Part shown: positions 17,250 through 26,096 of the stretch, in pieces
Layout: the number at the start of each line of letters is the position of its first letter
How positions within the stretch are numbered: the stretch's first letter is position 1
Source of the DNA: Gammaproteobacteria bacterium
Lineage (GTDB): Bacteria > Pseudomonadota > Gammaproteobacteria > Steroidobacterales > Woeseiaceae
Length of the DNA: 38,499 bases
Direction: 5' to 3'
Assembly (NCBI GenBank): GCA_029884165.1
Contig: JAOUIH010000027.1
Location: forward strand, 1 to 38,499
The notes under the pieces: model-generated
Databases searched by the model: none
Told to the model about the DNA's origin: nothing
Seen by the model: the letters and a program-made list of their open reading frames with translations, nothing else
Program-made: the position numbers and the translations under genes

Positions 17250-18749
17250 TTAGACCGTCGGGCGGACGTTCGCGTTCAGCCGGAACAGGTTGGTCGGGTC
17301 CCAGCGGTTCTTGATCTCGACCAGGCGGTCGTAGTTGCCGAGGTAGTTCTCGTCCACTTGTTTCTGCGTCTCGTCGATCAGGTCGTTCGTGTAGAAGCCC
17401 TGGATGTGCGGTTCGATCGCCTTCCAGGTCTGTTTCAGCCAGGCGATGTGCTCCTGTGGATCGGAATCGATCGGCCAGTCGATGATCAGCAGCGGGATGT
17501 AATTGACGTTGCGGTGCGGGAACGCGGTCGCGTTCGGTGCCACGCGGTTTATTGCGCCACCGGCGTGCTGCGTCGCGAAGACCGTCGTGCGGCCCTCGCG
17601 TGCTTCGAAGCTGCGCACGATCGTATCGATGAAGTCCGGCGAAAGTTCGGACAGGAACCCCGACTTCGTGTAGGAGCCGATCGCGCGTACGTCGTTCACG
17701 TCGCCGGATTTCTGCAGCGCGACGTAGTCCATCGCGCCGACGGTGTCCACCACGACGGTGCCGGCGCTGCGGATTTTCGTCAGTATAGGGTCCATGTCGC
17801 GGTGCGGGCCGCAATAGCACACCGCGAGCGTGATCAGGCTGTTAGCGGGGCTGCTGCCGACCATGAGCATTTCCAGCCCGAGTTCGTCCGGCGCCTCCAG
17901 GCTGTAGTCGGCGTAGAACTCGAGCACCTGGCGTGCTTCATTGATCGGGAAGCCGACGATGCCGCCGATGACTGTGCGGTCCATCTCGTGCAGCTGGAAT
18001 TCGAACGAGGTGACGATGCCGAAATTGCCGCCGCCGCCCCGCAGGGCCCAGTACAGGTCGGGGTTCTCGCTTGCGTTCGCACGGCGGAACTGCCCGTCCG
18101 GCGTCACGAGTTCGAAGCCCCGGACGTTGTCGATCGTCAGGCCGTAGCGCCGGGCGAGCCGGCCGAAGCCGCCGCCGAGTGTCAGGCCGCCGACGCCGGT
18201 GTGCGAGACCGTGCCGGCCGTCGTCACGAGCCCGAACGACATCGACTCGTGATCCATGTCGCCCAGCAGGCTGCCGCCGGACACCCGGGCGATCTTCGCC
18301 TTCGGGTCGACGTGCACGTGACGGTGAGTGCTCAGGTCGATCATCAGGCCGCCGTTACAGGTCGACTTGCCGGAGTGGCTGTGCCCGCCGCACTTGACGG
18401 CGGTAAGCAGGCTCGACTCGCGCGCGAAGTCCACGGCTTTCTGCACGTCGGCCACGCCCCTGCACTGCGCGATCAGCGCCGGATGCTTGTCGATCGACGC
18501 GTTGATGACATGCCGCGCGCTCTCGTAGGCTTCGTGGCCCGGCAGCAGCAGGTTGCCGCGCAGGCTGTCGGCGAGTTCCTGCACCGCGGCGCGCCCGAGC
18601 GTGATCTCTGCGCCATCGCCAGTGATGGCATCGATATCCGCTGCGACCTTCGCCGAGGGTCCGAGCAGGGCGGCGAGACCGTCCCTGGCCGGCAGCGAGG
18701 CGGCAACCGCGGTTGCGAGTGAATTCCTCAGAAAGCGACGTCGGTTCAT
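17250..18749 (-). CDS. Tat-exported FAD-linked oxidase, berberine-bridge-enzyme (BBE) type
   Basis: I chose the Met at 18749 because AAGGGG lies 7 nt upstream; an in-frame ATG two codons earlier is too close to it. The 499-residue protein opens with a twin-arginine signal (MNRRRFLRNSLATAVAAS). The FAD_binding_4 domain has CGGHSHSG, where H123 is the expected 8-alpha-histidyl FAD site. The 6-S-cysteinyl site of bicovalent members is replaced: TAGTVSHTGVGGLTLGGGFG has V181 where Cys usually sits. So single covalent attachment is predicted. The C-terminal BBE segment is clear (NYDRLVEIKNRWDPTNLFRL). Family members oxidise alcohols, sugars or alkaloid-like compounds using O2; the substrate is unknown. 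It is likely a single-gene unit. Confidence 0.9.
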   Translation of the reverse strand: MNRRRFLRNSLATAVAASLPARDGLAALLGPSAKVAADIDAITGDGAEITLGRAAVQELADSLRGNLLLPGHEAYESARHVINASIDKHPALIAQCRGVADVQKAVDFARESSLLTAVKCGGHSHSGKSTCNGGLMIDLSTHRHVHVDPKAKIARVSGGSLLGDMDHESMSFGLVTTAGTVSHTGVGGLTLGGGFGRLARRYGLTIDNVRGFELVTPDGQFRRANASENPDLYWALRGGGGNFGIVTSFEFQLHEMDRTVIGGIVGFPINEARQVLEFYADYSLEAPDELGLEMLMVGSSPANSLITLAVCYCGPHRDMDPILTKIRSAGTVVVDTVGAMDYVALQKSGDVNDVRAIGSYTKSGFLSELSPDFIDTIVRSFEAREGRTTVFATQHAGGAINRVAPNATAFPHRNVNYIPLLIIDWPIDSDPQEHIAWLKQTWKAIEPHIQGFYTNDLIDETQKQVDENYLGNYDRLVEIKNRWDPTNLFRLNANVRPTV

Positions 18750-18771
18750 GCCCATACCCCTTGTTGTTCTC

Positions 18772-18794
18772 GTTATAGGAACCTGTGCCCTATA
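18772..18794 (-). promoter_or_regulatory. Possible promoter/operator of BBE flavoprotein gene
   Basis: On the minus strand a TATAAC (18777-18772) lies 22 bp before the ATG at 18749. It overlaps an inverted repeat TATAGG-N9-CCTATA (18774-18794). The AT-rich dyad stands out from its surroundings. No clear -35 is seen, so this is tentative. Confidence 0.3.
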
Positions 18795-18876
18795 CAGATA
18801 GCACATCTCGGGCAACAAAGCGGGAAACCGAGCGGCAAAGTATCGCTATCGCCTGCCGGTTCGGGTTGCCGTCTTG

Positions 18877-19263
18877 CTATTTTCCGGACCCGGAACCGTC
18901 AATTACCCGAACCCAGCTTGCACCACCGCGCCTGCGCAGATAGGTCTCGACGACGCGCTTGTGCTCTTTCACCCACCGGATGCGTTCCTCGAGTATCCCG
19001 ATGAGTTCATCGGGCGTTGGTTCGATCTCTGCGTCGTCGTCGACGTGCGCGCCCCATCGCCAGACCATGCCCGTGTACTCGTTCACGGCCTGGTAGAAAT
19101 CCCGATCGTCCCGGATGTCTCGTAACTTCACTGCCCGGTAATCCTTCTGCGATTGAACAAGGCAACAGGAGACCGCTCCGCCGAAAGTATGCGGCGGAGA
19201 AAAATACGGTCCTGAAGGATGGCTTACGTTACTGGAAAAATCGTGCGGGTCAAAAGGAAACAT
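18877..19263 (-). CDS. Possible small orphan protein, unknown function
   Basis: An open frame of 128 residues in a somewhat AT-richer stretch. I recognise no family. The N-terminal ~45 residues look unlike a protein domain. The C-terminal ~80 are more convincing: charged and helical, with LRDIRDDRDFYQAVNEYTG, then TPDELIGILEERIRWV and KEHKRVVETYLRRRGG. The real start may be the internal GTG before LRDIRDD (~19116). Upstream of the open frame are two stacked inverted repeats. It could be a short regulatory or DNA-binding-like protein, or a non-coding stretch that happens to be open. Confidence 0.4.
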   Translation of the reverse strand: MFPFDPHDFSSNVSHPSGPYFSPPHTFGGAVSCCLVQSQKDYRAVKLRDIRDDRDFYQAVNEYTGMVWRWGAHVDDDAEIEPTPDELIGILEERIRWVKEHKRVVETYLRRRGGASWVRVIDGSGSGK

Positions 19264-19660
19264 TTGTCACCATCGCAAACCACTGAATTGGTTTGCGCCG
19301 ATCCGGGCAGGGCCCGGGCGAGCCGGATCGGCCGCGCTCCAGGCTCCTTTTCACCATGACCGGAACCGCACGGGGCGGAATGTCACAGCGTTCTGCTCTG
19401 ACCCGGACAACCGATGCAGGCGCGGCGTGCCCATACGGCATTCGCAGGTCGGCATTCGGGGGACAGTCACCACAAGCTTACATAACTCCCCGGGGCATCC
19501 CGGGGGGCGGTCGAAATAACCAGTAGTTATGCCCGCCAGCGCCCGCGCACCGCGCCTCCCTGGCCCGGCGTCCGCCGCCCGGACAAGTCCGTATGGCGTC
19601 TGCTACAACGGGCGCGCAGACTAGTGCCATGGACTGCAACGAGATTGTGGAGGCAGGATC
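19264..19660. other. Intergenic region with several inverted repeats
   Basis: No gene is supported here. Inverted repeats are visible. CGCAAACCA (19274-19282) pairs with TGGTTTGCG (19289-19297), a 9-bp stem around 6 nt. GCCGATCCGG (19297-19306) pairs with CCGGATCGGC (19323-19332), a 10-bp stem whose loop holds the palindrome GCCCGGGC (19312-19319). CCCCGGG (19488-19494) pairs with CCCGGGG (19499-19505). The region lies upstream of both the orphan frame (minus) and the propeller lipoprotein (plus). Confidence 0.6.
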
Positions 19661-21622
19661 ATGATGCCTGTTTCGCGCACGTTTCCTTTGGCCCTGTTGG
19701 CCGTTTTGCTGGCTCTCGCCGGCTGCGGCGGCTCGTCGTCGGGCTCCCCCGATCCAGGCCCAGGCCCGGCTCCGACAGGGCTCCTGCGACTCGTCTCGGA
19801 ACCAGCCGAGCTGGAGGCCGCGATCAAGGACGGGCTCACCACCTTGCGGCCGGCCCTGTTCGCCGAGGGCATGCCGGCGCCGGCCACTGCTCCGGCGGCG
19901 GACGGCAATTTCACCGGAACCTACACGCAGGAAAAGAACGTCGACGAGTTCGACGTCGTGCGCTACGACGGCGAACATCTCTATATCGCGCCGCGCCGCT
20001 TCATGGCCTGCTGCTTCATGCTCGCGGCCGCCGACGGCACCACGGTAGCGGGCGCCGCGGCCGGCGACTCGATCCGGATCCTTGCGACCGATCCCGCCAG
20101 TGCCTCCGCGAGCGTCGTGTCGACGATCCCGCTCGAGCAGAACCTCTCCGTGCAGGGCCTGTACGTATCGGACGATCGCCTGTTCGCGCTTATCGCCGAG
20201 GCCTACTACGGCAGCTACGGCGATCGCTGGGCCAGCATCGCGATCTGGGCGCCGGAGAAATTCGGCTTCCGGCTCTACGATGTGGCCGACAAGTCGGCGC
20301 CGGTGCTGGAGACCGACGTGACGATGGACGGCGTGTTCGTCGAGAGCCGCCGTATCGGCAACGTCGTCTACATCGTCAGCCGCTATGCGCCCGAGCTGAT
20401 CGGGCTCATCTACGCACCGCAGTCCGAACAGGAGCGCGCCCACAACGAGGCGCTGCTCGCGGACGTGTCGCTCGACGACCTGCTGCCGACGATCACGATC
20501 AACGGTGTCACGCAGCCGCTCGTCGATCCTGCCAACTGCTACGTGCCGAACGACGATCGGGTTTTTCCGTACCCGGTGATCACCAGCGTCACTGCCGTGC
20601 CGATCGGCAATCCCGGCGCGTTCGTCAATACCTGTTACAACGACGAGACCTACGGCGTCTACGTCTCCGAGAACGCGCTGTATTTCCCGCAGATTTTGAG
20701 CCACCTGCTGCCGGACGACACGCGGACGCGCATCCACAAGTTCGCACTCTCGGGCACGAGCATGACCTATCGAGGTTCGGCCGACGTCCAGGGGCAGGTG
20801 TGGCGCGGCGGGCAGGCGGACTTCCGCATGAGCGAGACCGGCGGCGACCTGCGTGTCCTGACGTCCGATTACACGGCGAGCAACACCGACTTCGTCGATC
20901 ACCTGCTGTACATACTGCGCGAGTCGCCGACGGATCCCGTGCTCGACATCGTGTCGAGCCTGCCGAACGCCGCGCGGCCCGAGCCGATCGGCAAGCCGAA
21001 CGAGCAGCTCTACGGCGTGCGTTTCCTCGGCGATCGCGCCTACGCCGTGACCTTCCAGCAGGTGGATCCGCTGTACGTGCTCGACCTGTCGAACGCGGCC
21101 GATCCCAGGATTGCAGGCGAGCTCGAGGTGACCGGTTTCTCGGACTTCCTGCACCCGGTAGGGGACGGTCTCCTGCTGGGTCTCGGCAGCGGCGCCGGCG
21201 GCGGCGTGAAGCTCGAGCTGTTCGACGTCAGCGACATCGCCGCGCCGCTGTCACGGGGTTCGGCGACGATAGGCGGGCAGGGCGCCTGGAGCGAGGCGCG
21301 CTACGACCGGCACGCATTTACCTACCAGGCCGACATAAACGGAGTCGATCGCTTCACGATCCCCGTGAGCCAGTATTTCGACGATAGCGGGACGTGGCGT
21401 TACGAACTCGGCCTGCACCTGTTCGAGATCCGGGACAAGGCGACGCCGGCGCTCGCCTCGCTGGTCGAGGCCGGGCGCCTGCTGCCGCCGGCGAGCACCG
21501 ATTTCCCATACGCCGACCGGAGCCGGGCTTTCCTGCACGACGACACCGTCTACTTCGTGCAGGACGAGACCGTCTGGGCAGCTTTCTGGAGTTCGCCGAC
21601 CCTCGTCAACGGGCCGTACTGA
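19661..21622 (+). CDS. Beta-propeller domain lipoprotein (Beta_propel family)
   Basis: A 653-residue protein with a type II signal: LLAVLLALAGC gives a lipobox ending at Cys22. A Gly/Ser/Pro-rich linker follows (GGSSSGSPDPGPGPAP). GGAGG (19649-19653) lies 7 nt before the first ATG. The body matches the secreted beta-propeller family (PF09826-like), with the characteristic entry TYTQEKNVDEFDVVRYDGEH and repeating strands. PLYVLDLSNAADPRIAGELEV and HPVGDGLLLGLGSG are late blades. It is probably anchored to the outer or inner membrane facing the periplasm or the outside. Ligand or function unknown. The gene is convergent with the Calx-beta protein, and the two share a strong hairpin terminator. 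Confidence 0.85.
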   Translation: MMPVSRTFPLALLAVLLALAGCGGSSSGSPDPGPGPAPTGLLRLVSEPAELEAAIKDGLTTLRPALFAEGMPAPATAPAADGNFTGTYTQEKNVDEFDVVRYDGEHLYIAPRRFMACCFMLAAADGTTVAGAAAGDSIRILATDPASASASVVSTIPLEQNLSVQGLYVSDDRLFALIAEAYYGSYGDRWASIAIWAPEKFGFRLYDVADKSAPVLETDVTMDGVFVESRRIGNVVYIVSRYAPELIGLIYAPQSEQERAHNEALLADVSLDDLLPTITINGVTQPLVDPANCYVPNDDRVFPYPVITSVTAVPIGNPGAFVNTCYNDETYGVYVSENALYFPQILSHLLPDDTRTRIHKFALSGTSMTYRGSADVQGQVWRGGQADFRMSETGGDLRVLTSDYTASNTDFVDHLLYILRESPTDPVLDIVSSLPNAARPEPIGKPNEQLYGVRFLGDRAYAVTFQQVDPLYVLDLSNAADPRIAGELEVTGFSDFLHPVGDGLLLGLGSGAGGGVKLELFDVSDIAAPLSRGSATIGGQGAWSEARYDRHAFTYQADINGVDRFTIPVSQYFDDSGTWRYELGLHLFEIRDKATPALASLVEAGRLLPPASTDFPYADRSRAFLHDDTVYFVQDETVWAAFWSSPTLVNGPY

Positions 21623-21632
21623 CCCCGGACTG

Positions 21633-21656
21633 GCGGCCCGGCTCTTGCCGGGCCGC
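21633..21656. terminator. Bidirectional terminator-like hairpin
   Basis: GCGGCCCGGC (21633-21642) and GCCGGGCCGC (21647-21656) form a perfect 10-bp stem with a TCTT loop, flanked by CCCC and GGGG that can extend it. It sits exactly between the stops at 21622 and 21665. There is no U-tract, so intrinsic termination may be partial. Confidence 0.55.
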
Positions 21657-21664
21657 GGGGACGG

Positions 21665-23767
21665 TCAACGCGCGAGCCTGCTGCGCGAACGAAGCGCCGA
21701 GCGGCCGAGACGCAGGAGTCCGGTCAAGCCGAGAAACAGCAGCGACAGGAAACCGAGCACGCCGCCACCGGAGTCCCGCCGCTGTGTCGGCTGGTCGCTG
21801 GTGAGGATCACGACCGTGGTCGTCGGCAAAGAGCCGAGTACGGCACCGCCCGTCGGGTTCGACAGCTCCACCGTGAAGCTCTCCGATGCTTCCTCGAGCG
21901 AGTCATCGATTATCGGGATCAGCGCGAGTTTCGGCTCCAAGTCACCGTCGGCCCAGGTCAGCGTCACGGGACTTGCGGTGAAGTCGGACCCTGCAGCAGC
22001 CGTGCCCGAGACCGGCGTCAGCGTTACCGAGACGGCGCCCGAGGCGTAGTAGTCCCGCACGACCTCGACCGTCACGGATCTGGATCCCAGGGTCGTGTAC
22101 CTCGACTCGAGAAACCTGAGTTGGCCGAAAGGACCGCCGTCCGCGGCAATCTCGATGTCGGCGCTGGTCGTCCCGAGGCCCGCCCCGCCTCCGGGGGCGC
22201 TCAGGGTGATGACGAACCGCTCGGGTGCCTCGGTCGCCCCGTCGGCGAGTATCGGCACGCGAATTTCCTGTTCCGAGACGTCACCGTCGTTCCAGGCAAG
22301 GGTCCCGGTAACGGCCGTGTAATCCAGGCCTGCGGTAGCCTTTCTGAAGTCGGCCTCTGCCGTGCCGTACGCCACGCTGACGCTGCCGGACGAACCGCCG
22401 CTGCGGCGCACTCGCACCACGACCTCTGCCGCTCCCTCGGCGGTCGAAACGGGTTCCTGCGCCGACAGGCCGAGGACCCCCGGCGACGCGCCGCCGCCCG
22501 TGCCCAGCAAGCGGACGACAAACGCCTTGTTCGCCCGGTGTTCCCCGCCTGCTGCGAGGACGCTGCCGTCGTCGCGAACGAGCATGTCGTGCACGAGGGT
22601 GTCGGTGCCCGTGTCGGACCGCAGGTCGATCAGCGTCGAACCCGCGCTGCCGAACAGCACATCGAGTTCGCCGCTGGCTTGCAGCCGCATGATGGATGCG
22701 CCGCTGACGCCGGTGCCGGCGACCGCGACCGCACCGCCGGGCGCCGCGGCGATTGCCGTGGCGTCTTCCATCGCGGCCGGCACGCTGCCGGCGACGAAGC
22801 CCGGGTCCGCCTGGCCATCCTCGAGCAGGCGCGCGGCAAAGCCCCGCCCGGCGGCACTGCCGGCGAGCAGCAGGCGCCCGTCGGCCTGGGACGCCATCGC
22901 GTTGCAGTAGGTCGACGTGCCCGATGGCGCGTCGACGTTCGCGATGCCGGAGGTGCCGAAGGTCTCCTCCAGGGCCCCATCCGCGGTCAGCGCGACGACC
23001 TGGCAGCCCGCTGCGTTCGACGCCGTTACGCGGTAGGCCCCCGTGCCGGTACGCAGGATGTGCGTCCGGGCGCCGGAACCGTCGCTGGAAAAATCGAAGG
23101 CATTGGGCCCCTCGAAGATGCCCGCTGTGGCGAAAGAGTCGTCGAGCGAGCCGTCGGGCAGCAGCCGCAGGACGAACAGGGTCTGAGCCCGCGATCCGGC
23201 GATGACTATGCGTCCGTCGGGATCCAGCACGACCGACCTGCCCATGTGACTGGTGCCGTTGCCGAGAGCGTCGACCTCGACGATACCGTCCGTTCCGAAC
23301 GTCGTGTCGAGCGCGCCATCGGCCTGCAGCCGAAATGCGACCAGGGATGTACTCGCATCAAACGGTGCGACTCGGCGACCGACGGCAACGACCTGGCCAT
23401 CGGCCTGGCGCGCTATATCGAACACCTGCACGTTATCGATCGGCGGTTTCAAGAAACCCGGGTCGACCAGCCCGGTATCGGTTACCCGGTTGACGAAGTT
23501 TGTGATGTCGAAGGCGTAGTAATAATAGTAGTAGTAATTGAGCCGCAGCCCGCCGCCTCCCAGCAGAGTCGAGCCCCCGTCGTCCGGCTGCAGCGACCAG
23601 GCCGGGCCGTTGAGGATCGGCCCCAGCCGGCCCAGGTCGCCGAAGCCCGGGTCCAGGTCGCCGGTGGCTGCCAGCGCCAGCGGCGATACCAGGGCAGACG
23701 TGAACGTCGCGGCCGGTCCGAGGCCCGTCGTGATCAGCGGTATCAGCTTTGCGGGTTGTTTCTTCAC
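21665..23767 (-). CDS. Secreted surface protein with delta-60 repeats, Calx-beta domains and GlyGly-CTERM-like tail
   Basis: A 700-residue protein. It starts with a signal peptide (to about SPLALAA, residue ~34). Delta-60-type repeats follow, each with the pattern LDxxFGxxG: LDPGFGDLG, LDTTFGTDGIV, LDDSFATAG, LEETFGTSG, LDVLFGSAG (~37-400). Two Calx-beta-like domains come next (~425-660), seen as SVSVAYGTAEADF and PERFVITLSAP, then SVTLTPVSGTAAAGSDFTA and SESFTVELSNPTGGAVLG. The C-terminus has DSGGGVLGFLSLLFLGLTG followed by an Arg-rich end, matching GlyGly-CTERM tails processed by rhombosortase. It is probably exported and cell-surface processed. A run of seven tyrosines is encoded at 23516-23536. 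Function unknown, likely adhesion or matrix. Confidence 0.85.
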   Translation of the reverse strand: MKKQPAKLIPLITTGLGPAATFTSALVSPLALAATGDLDPGFGDLGRLGPILNGPAWSLQPDDGGSTLLGGGGLRLNYYYYYYYAFDITNFVNRVTDTGLVDPGFLKPPIDNVQVFDIARQADGQVVAVGRRVAPFDASTSLVAFRLQADGALDTTFGTDGIVEVDALGNGTSHMGRSVVLDPDGRIVIAGSRAQTLFVLRLLPDGSLDDSFATAGIFEGPNAFDFSSDGSGARTHILRTGTGAYRVTASNAAGCQVVALTADGALEETFGTSGIANVDAPSGTSTYCNAMASQADGRLLLAGSAAGRGFAARLLEDGQADPGFVAGSVPAAMEDATAIAAAPGGAVAVAGTGVSGASIMRLQASGELDVLFGSAGSTLIDLRSDTGTDTLVHDMLVRDDGSVLAAGGEHRANKAFVVRLLGTGGGASPGVLGLSAQEPVSTAEGAAEVVVRVRRSGGSSGSVSVAYGTAEADFRKATAGLDYTAVTGTLAWNDGDVSEQEIRVPILADGATEAPERFVITLSAPGGGAGLGTTSADIEIAADGGPFGQLRFLESRYTTLGSRSVTVEVVRDYYASGAVSVTLTPVSGTAAAGSDFTASPVTLTWADGDLEPKLALIPIIDDSLEEASESFTVELSNPTGGAVLGSLPTTTVVILTSDQPTQRRDSGGGVLGFLSLLFLGLTGLLRLGRSALRSRSRLAR
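23516..23536 (-). repeat. Coding trinucleotide repeat for seven tyrosines
   Basis: Seven consecutive TAC/TAT codons (plus-strand units GTA and ATA) give seven Tyr residues in a row within the N-terminal part of the surface protein. Slippage of whole units would change length without breaking the frame. Confidence 0.7.
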
Positions 23768-24104
23768 GGAGTGTTCCCCTTCCAGATCCCCGGTTACAGT
23801 GGTGTGCAGGCGACCGTCAGCTTCGCGCCTTTAGTCTGGGTCCGGCCCGATTTCAATGGGATCACGGGCGCATCACGAATCGATCTCCGGGATCGCTCCT
23901 GACGAGGAAACCGCCGGAAGCGGCCGGCTGCCGCGCAGGCCGGCGGCGCTTCCCGCCAAGGATCGTGTGGCACGGCCCCGGCCTCCATGGCTGTTCGCTG
24001 CAGAAATTCTGTAGTTTTGGTGCAGCGCGCAGGGGCCGGCCATGAGAGATTGCCGGGTCGGAGAAAGCCGTGTCAGTATCGCGGCCTTGGGCGTGAGGGC
24101 TCCC
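23768..24104. other. Divergent intergenic region, nothing decisive
   Basis: 337 bp between the Calx-beta protein and the TPR-sulfotransferase. I see a 6-bp inverted repeat GCTGCA (23997-24002) and TGCAGC (24021-24026) and a GAGGG ribosome site before 24105. No clear sigma-70 promoter, gene or RNA is recognised. Confidence 0.5.
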
Positions 24105-26096
24105 ATGGACGAATCCGGCGCTACCGGGGACCTGCAGACCGCGCTGCGGCACGCGGCCGCCCTATTGCGAATCGACCCCGCTGCGGCGGCCGCGCAGGCC
24201 CGCGCCATACTGACCGTGATCCCGGACGAACCGCATGCCGGCGTCCTGCTGGCGGCAGCGGAGCGCCGCTCGGGACGGGTCGACCGGGCCATCGACCTCG
24301 CGTCCGCCGTCGTCGCGAGCCACCCCGGGATGGCGAGCGCCCGGGAGGAGCTGGGCCTGGCCCTGCTGGCCGCCGGTCGATGGATCGAGGCGGAGGCCGC
24401 TCTCACCCGGGCCGTCGGGATCGACGATCGGCTGGCCACCGCCTGGGTTGCGCTGGCCGATCTGCGTGGCAATTTCCGGGGCGAGGCCGGCGACCGGCTG
24501 GGGAACGCCGCGCTGTACCCGGGCCAGGCCACGGCCGGCGCGCTGGAACTGGCCAGGGCGGCCGATGCGCTGCTGACGGACGACCTGGCCACAGCCGAAC
24601 GGCTGTGCCGCGAGATCCTGAAGCGGGAGCCACGCGACGTCGCCGCGATCCGGCTGCTGGCAGACGCCGGTGTCCGGCTCGGCCGTCTCGACGAGGCCGA
24701 AGAGCTGCTCAGCTACTGCCTCGAACTCGCGCCGGATTTTCACCTGGCACGGCACAGCTACGCTCACCTGCTGCTCAGGAAATTACGTTTTCGCGAGGCG
24801 CTCGCCCAGATCGACAGGGTTCTGGATGCCGAACCCAATCGCCCGTCCCACCTGCTGCTCCGGGCCGCGATCCTCTCGCAGGTCGGCGAGACCGCGGCGG
24901 CAATCGACATCTACGACGCCATGCTGCGGCAATTCCCGGGCGAGGCCAGGCTGCACCTGGGCCGGGGCAATGCCCTCAAGACGGTCGGGCGCAATGCCGA
25001 TGCAGTGGCCGCTTACCGGACGGCTATCGACTCGCAGCCAGCATTCGGCGAGGCGTACTGGAGTCTCTCGAACCTGAAGACTTTCAAGTTCGACGATGCA
25101 GATGTCTCACGCATGCGCGAGCTGCTTGCCGCTGACGACGTCTCCCGGGAGAACTACTTTCAGCTGTCCTTTGCCCTCGGCAAGGCGCTGGAGGACAGGG
25201 GCGAGTTCGACGAATCATTCCGACACTATGCGAACGGCAATGCCGCGAGGCGACGCAGCGTGCAATGGGATGCGGACGAACATCATGCCGACATCGAAAG
25301 AGTCAGGTCTTTTTTTCAGCCAGGATTCTTCGAGTCGCAACGCGATGCGGGCAACCCGTCGCCGGCGCCGATCTTCATCGTAGGATTGCCGCGCGCGGGC
25401 TCGACCCTGCTCGAGCAGATCCTCGCGAGTCACAGCCGTGTCGAGGGCACGATGGAACTCCCGGACATCATGGCGATCGGCCGGCGGCTCGGTGGCGGCA
25501 AGAAGGACGACCGGGCAACGCGCTATCCCGGGGTCCTGGCGACGTTCGCGGCCGCCGACTTCGAGGCTCTCGGCACCGAGTACCTCGAGCGCACCGCCGT
25601 GCATCGCGCCGAGGCCCCGTACTTTATCGACAAGATGCCGAATAATTTCATACACGTCGGCCTCATCCACCTGCTGCTCCCGAACGCGAAGATCATCGAT
25701 GCGCGGCGCCACCCGATGGGCTGCTGCTTCAGTGTCTTCAAGCAGCTGTTCGCGCACGGCCAGAACTTCAGCTACAGCCTCGAGGACATCGGCCGCTACT
25801 ACCGCGACTACCTTGCGCTGATGGCTCACTGGGATGCGGTATTGCCGGGCAGGGTGCTGCGGGTCGAATACGAGTCGATGGTCGAAAATACGGAGGCCGA
25901 GGTCCGGCGACTGCTCGCGTATTGCGGCCTCGACTTCGAACCGGCCTGCCTGGAGTTCCACCGGACGGAGCGCGCCGTCCGCACGGCGAGCTCCGAACAG
26001 GTGCGCCAGCCGATCTACGCGAGCGCCGTCGAGCAGTGGCGCAACTTCGAGGCCCACCTCGCGCCGCTGGCGAAAGCCCTCGGGATGGACATGTAG
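24105..26096 (+). CDS. TPR-repeat protein with C-terminal sulfotransferase domain
   Basis: The ATG at 24105 is preferred because GAGGG lies about 7 nt upstream; the open frame begins at 24042. The 663-residue protein has TPR units over most of residues 10-330, such as DLATAERLCREILKREPRD and GRNADAVAAYRTAIDSQP. From ~420 it is a Sulfotransfer-type domain. The PAPS 5'-phosphate loop is FIVGLPRAGSTLLEQIL and the 3'-phosphate region is DARRHPMGCCFSVFKQLF, with VLRVEYESMVENTEAEVRRL toward the end. It transfers sulfate from PAPS to an unknown acceptor; the TPRs may bind a protein partner or substrate. No signal peptide is seen, so it is cytoplasmic. Its TAG stop lies inside a REP-like sequence. 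Confidence 0.9.
   Translation: MDESGATGDLQTALRHAAALLRIDPAAAAAQARAILTVIPDEPHAGVLLAAAERRSGRVDRAIDLASAVVASHPGMASAREELGLALLAAGRWIEAEAALTRAVGIDDRLATAWVALADLRGNFRGEAGDRLGNAALYPGQATAGALELARAADALLTDDLATAERLCREILKREPRDVAAIRLLADAGVRLGRLDEAEELLSYCLELAPDFHLARHSYAHLLLRKLRFREALAQIDRVLDAEPNRPSHLLLRAAILSQVGETAAAIDIYDAMLRQFPGEARLHLGRGNALKTVGRNADAVAAYRTAIDSQPAFGEAYWSLSNLKTFKFDDADVSRMRELLAADDVSRENYFQLSFALGKALEDRGEFDESFRHYANGNAARRRSVQWDADEHHADIERVRSFFQPGFFESQRDAGNPSPAPIFIVGLPRAGSTLLEQILASHSRVEGTMELPDIMAIGRRLGGGKKDDRATRYPGVLATFAAADFEALGTEYLERTAVHRAEAPYFIDKMPNNFIHVGLIHLLLPNAKIIDARRHPMGCCFSVFKQLFAHGQNFSYSLEDIGRYYRDYLALMAHWDAVLPGRVLRVEYESMVENTEAEVRRLLAYCGLDFEPACLEFHRTERAVRTASSEQVRQPIYASAVEQWRNFEAHLAPLAKALGMDM

Noticed and set aside
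17358-18722. 454-residue plus-strand open frame
   Set aside because: Antisense to the BBE flavoprotein; composition typical of a shadow frame.
19478-21154. 558-residue minus-strand open frame
   Set aside because: Antisense shadow of the beta-propeller lipoprotein, whose lipobox and family motifs are clear.
22121-23902. 593-residue plus-strand open frame
   Set aside because: Antisense to the Calx-beta protein; Arg/Gly-rich composition and no recognisable domain.
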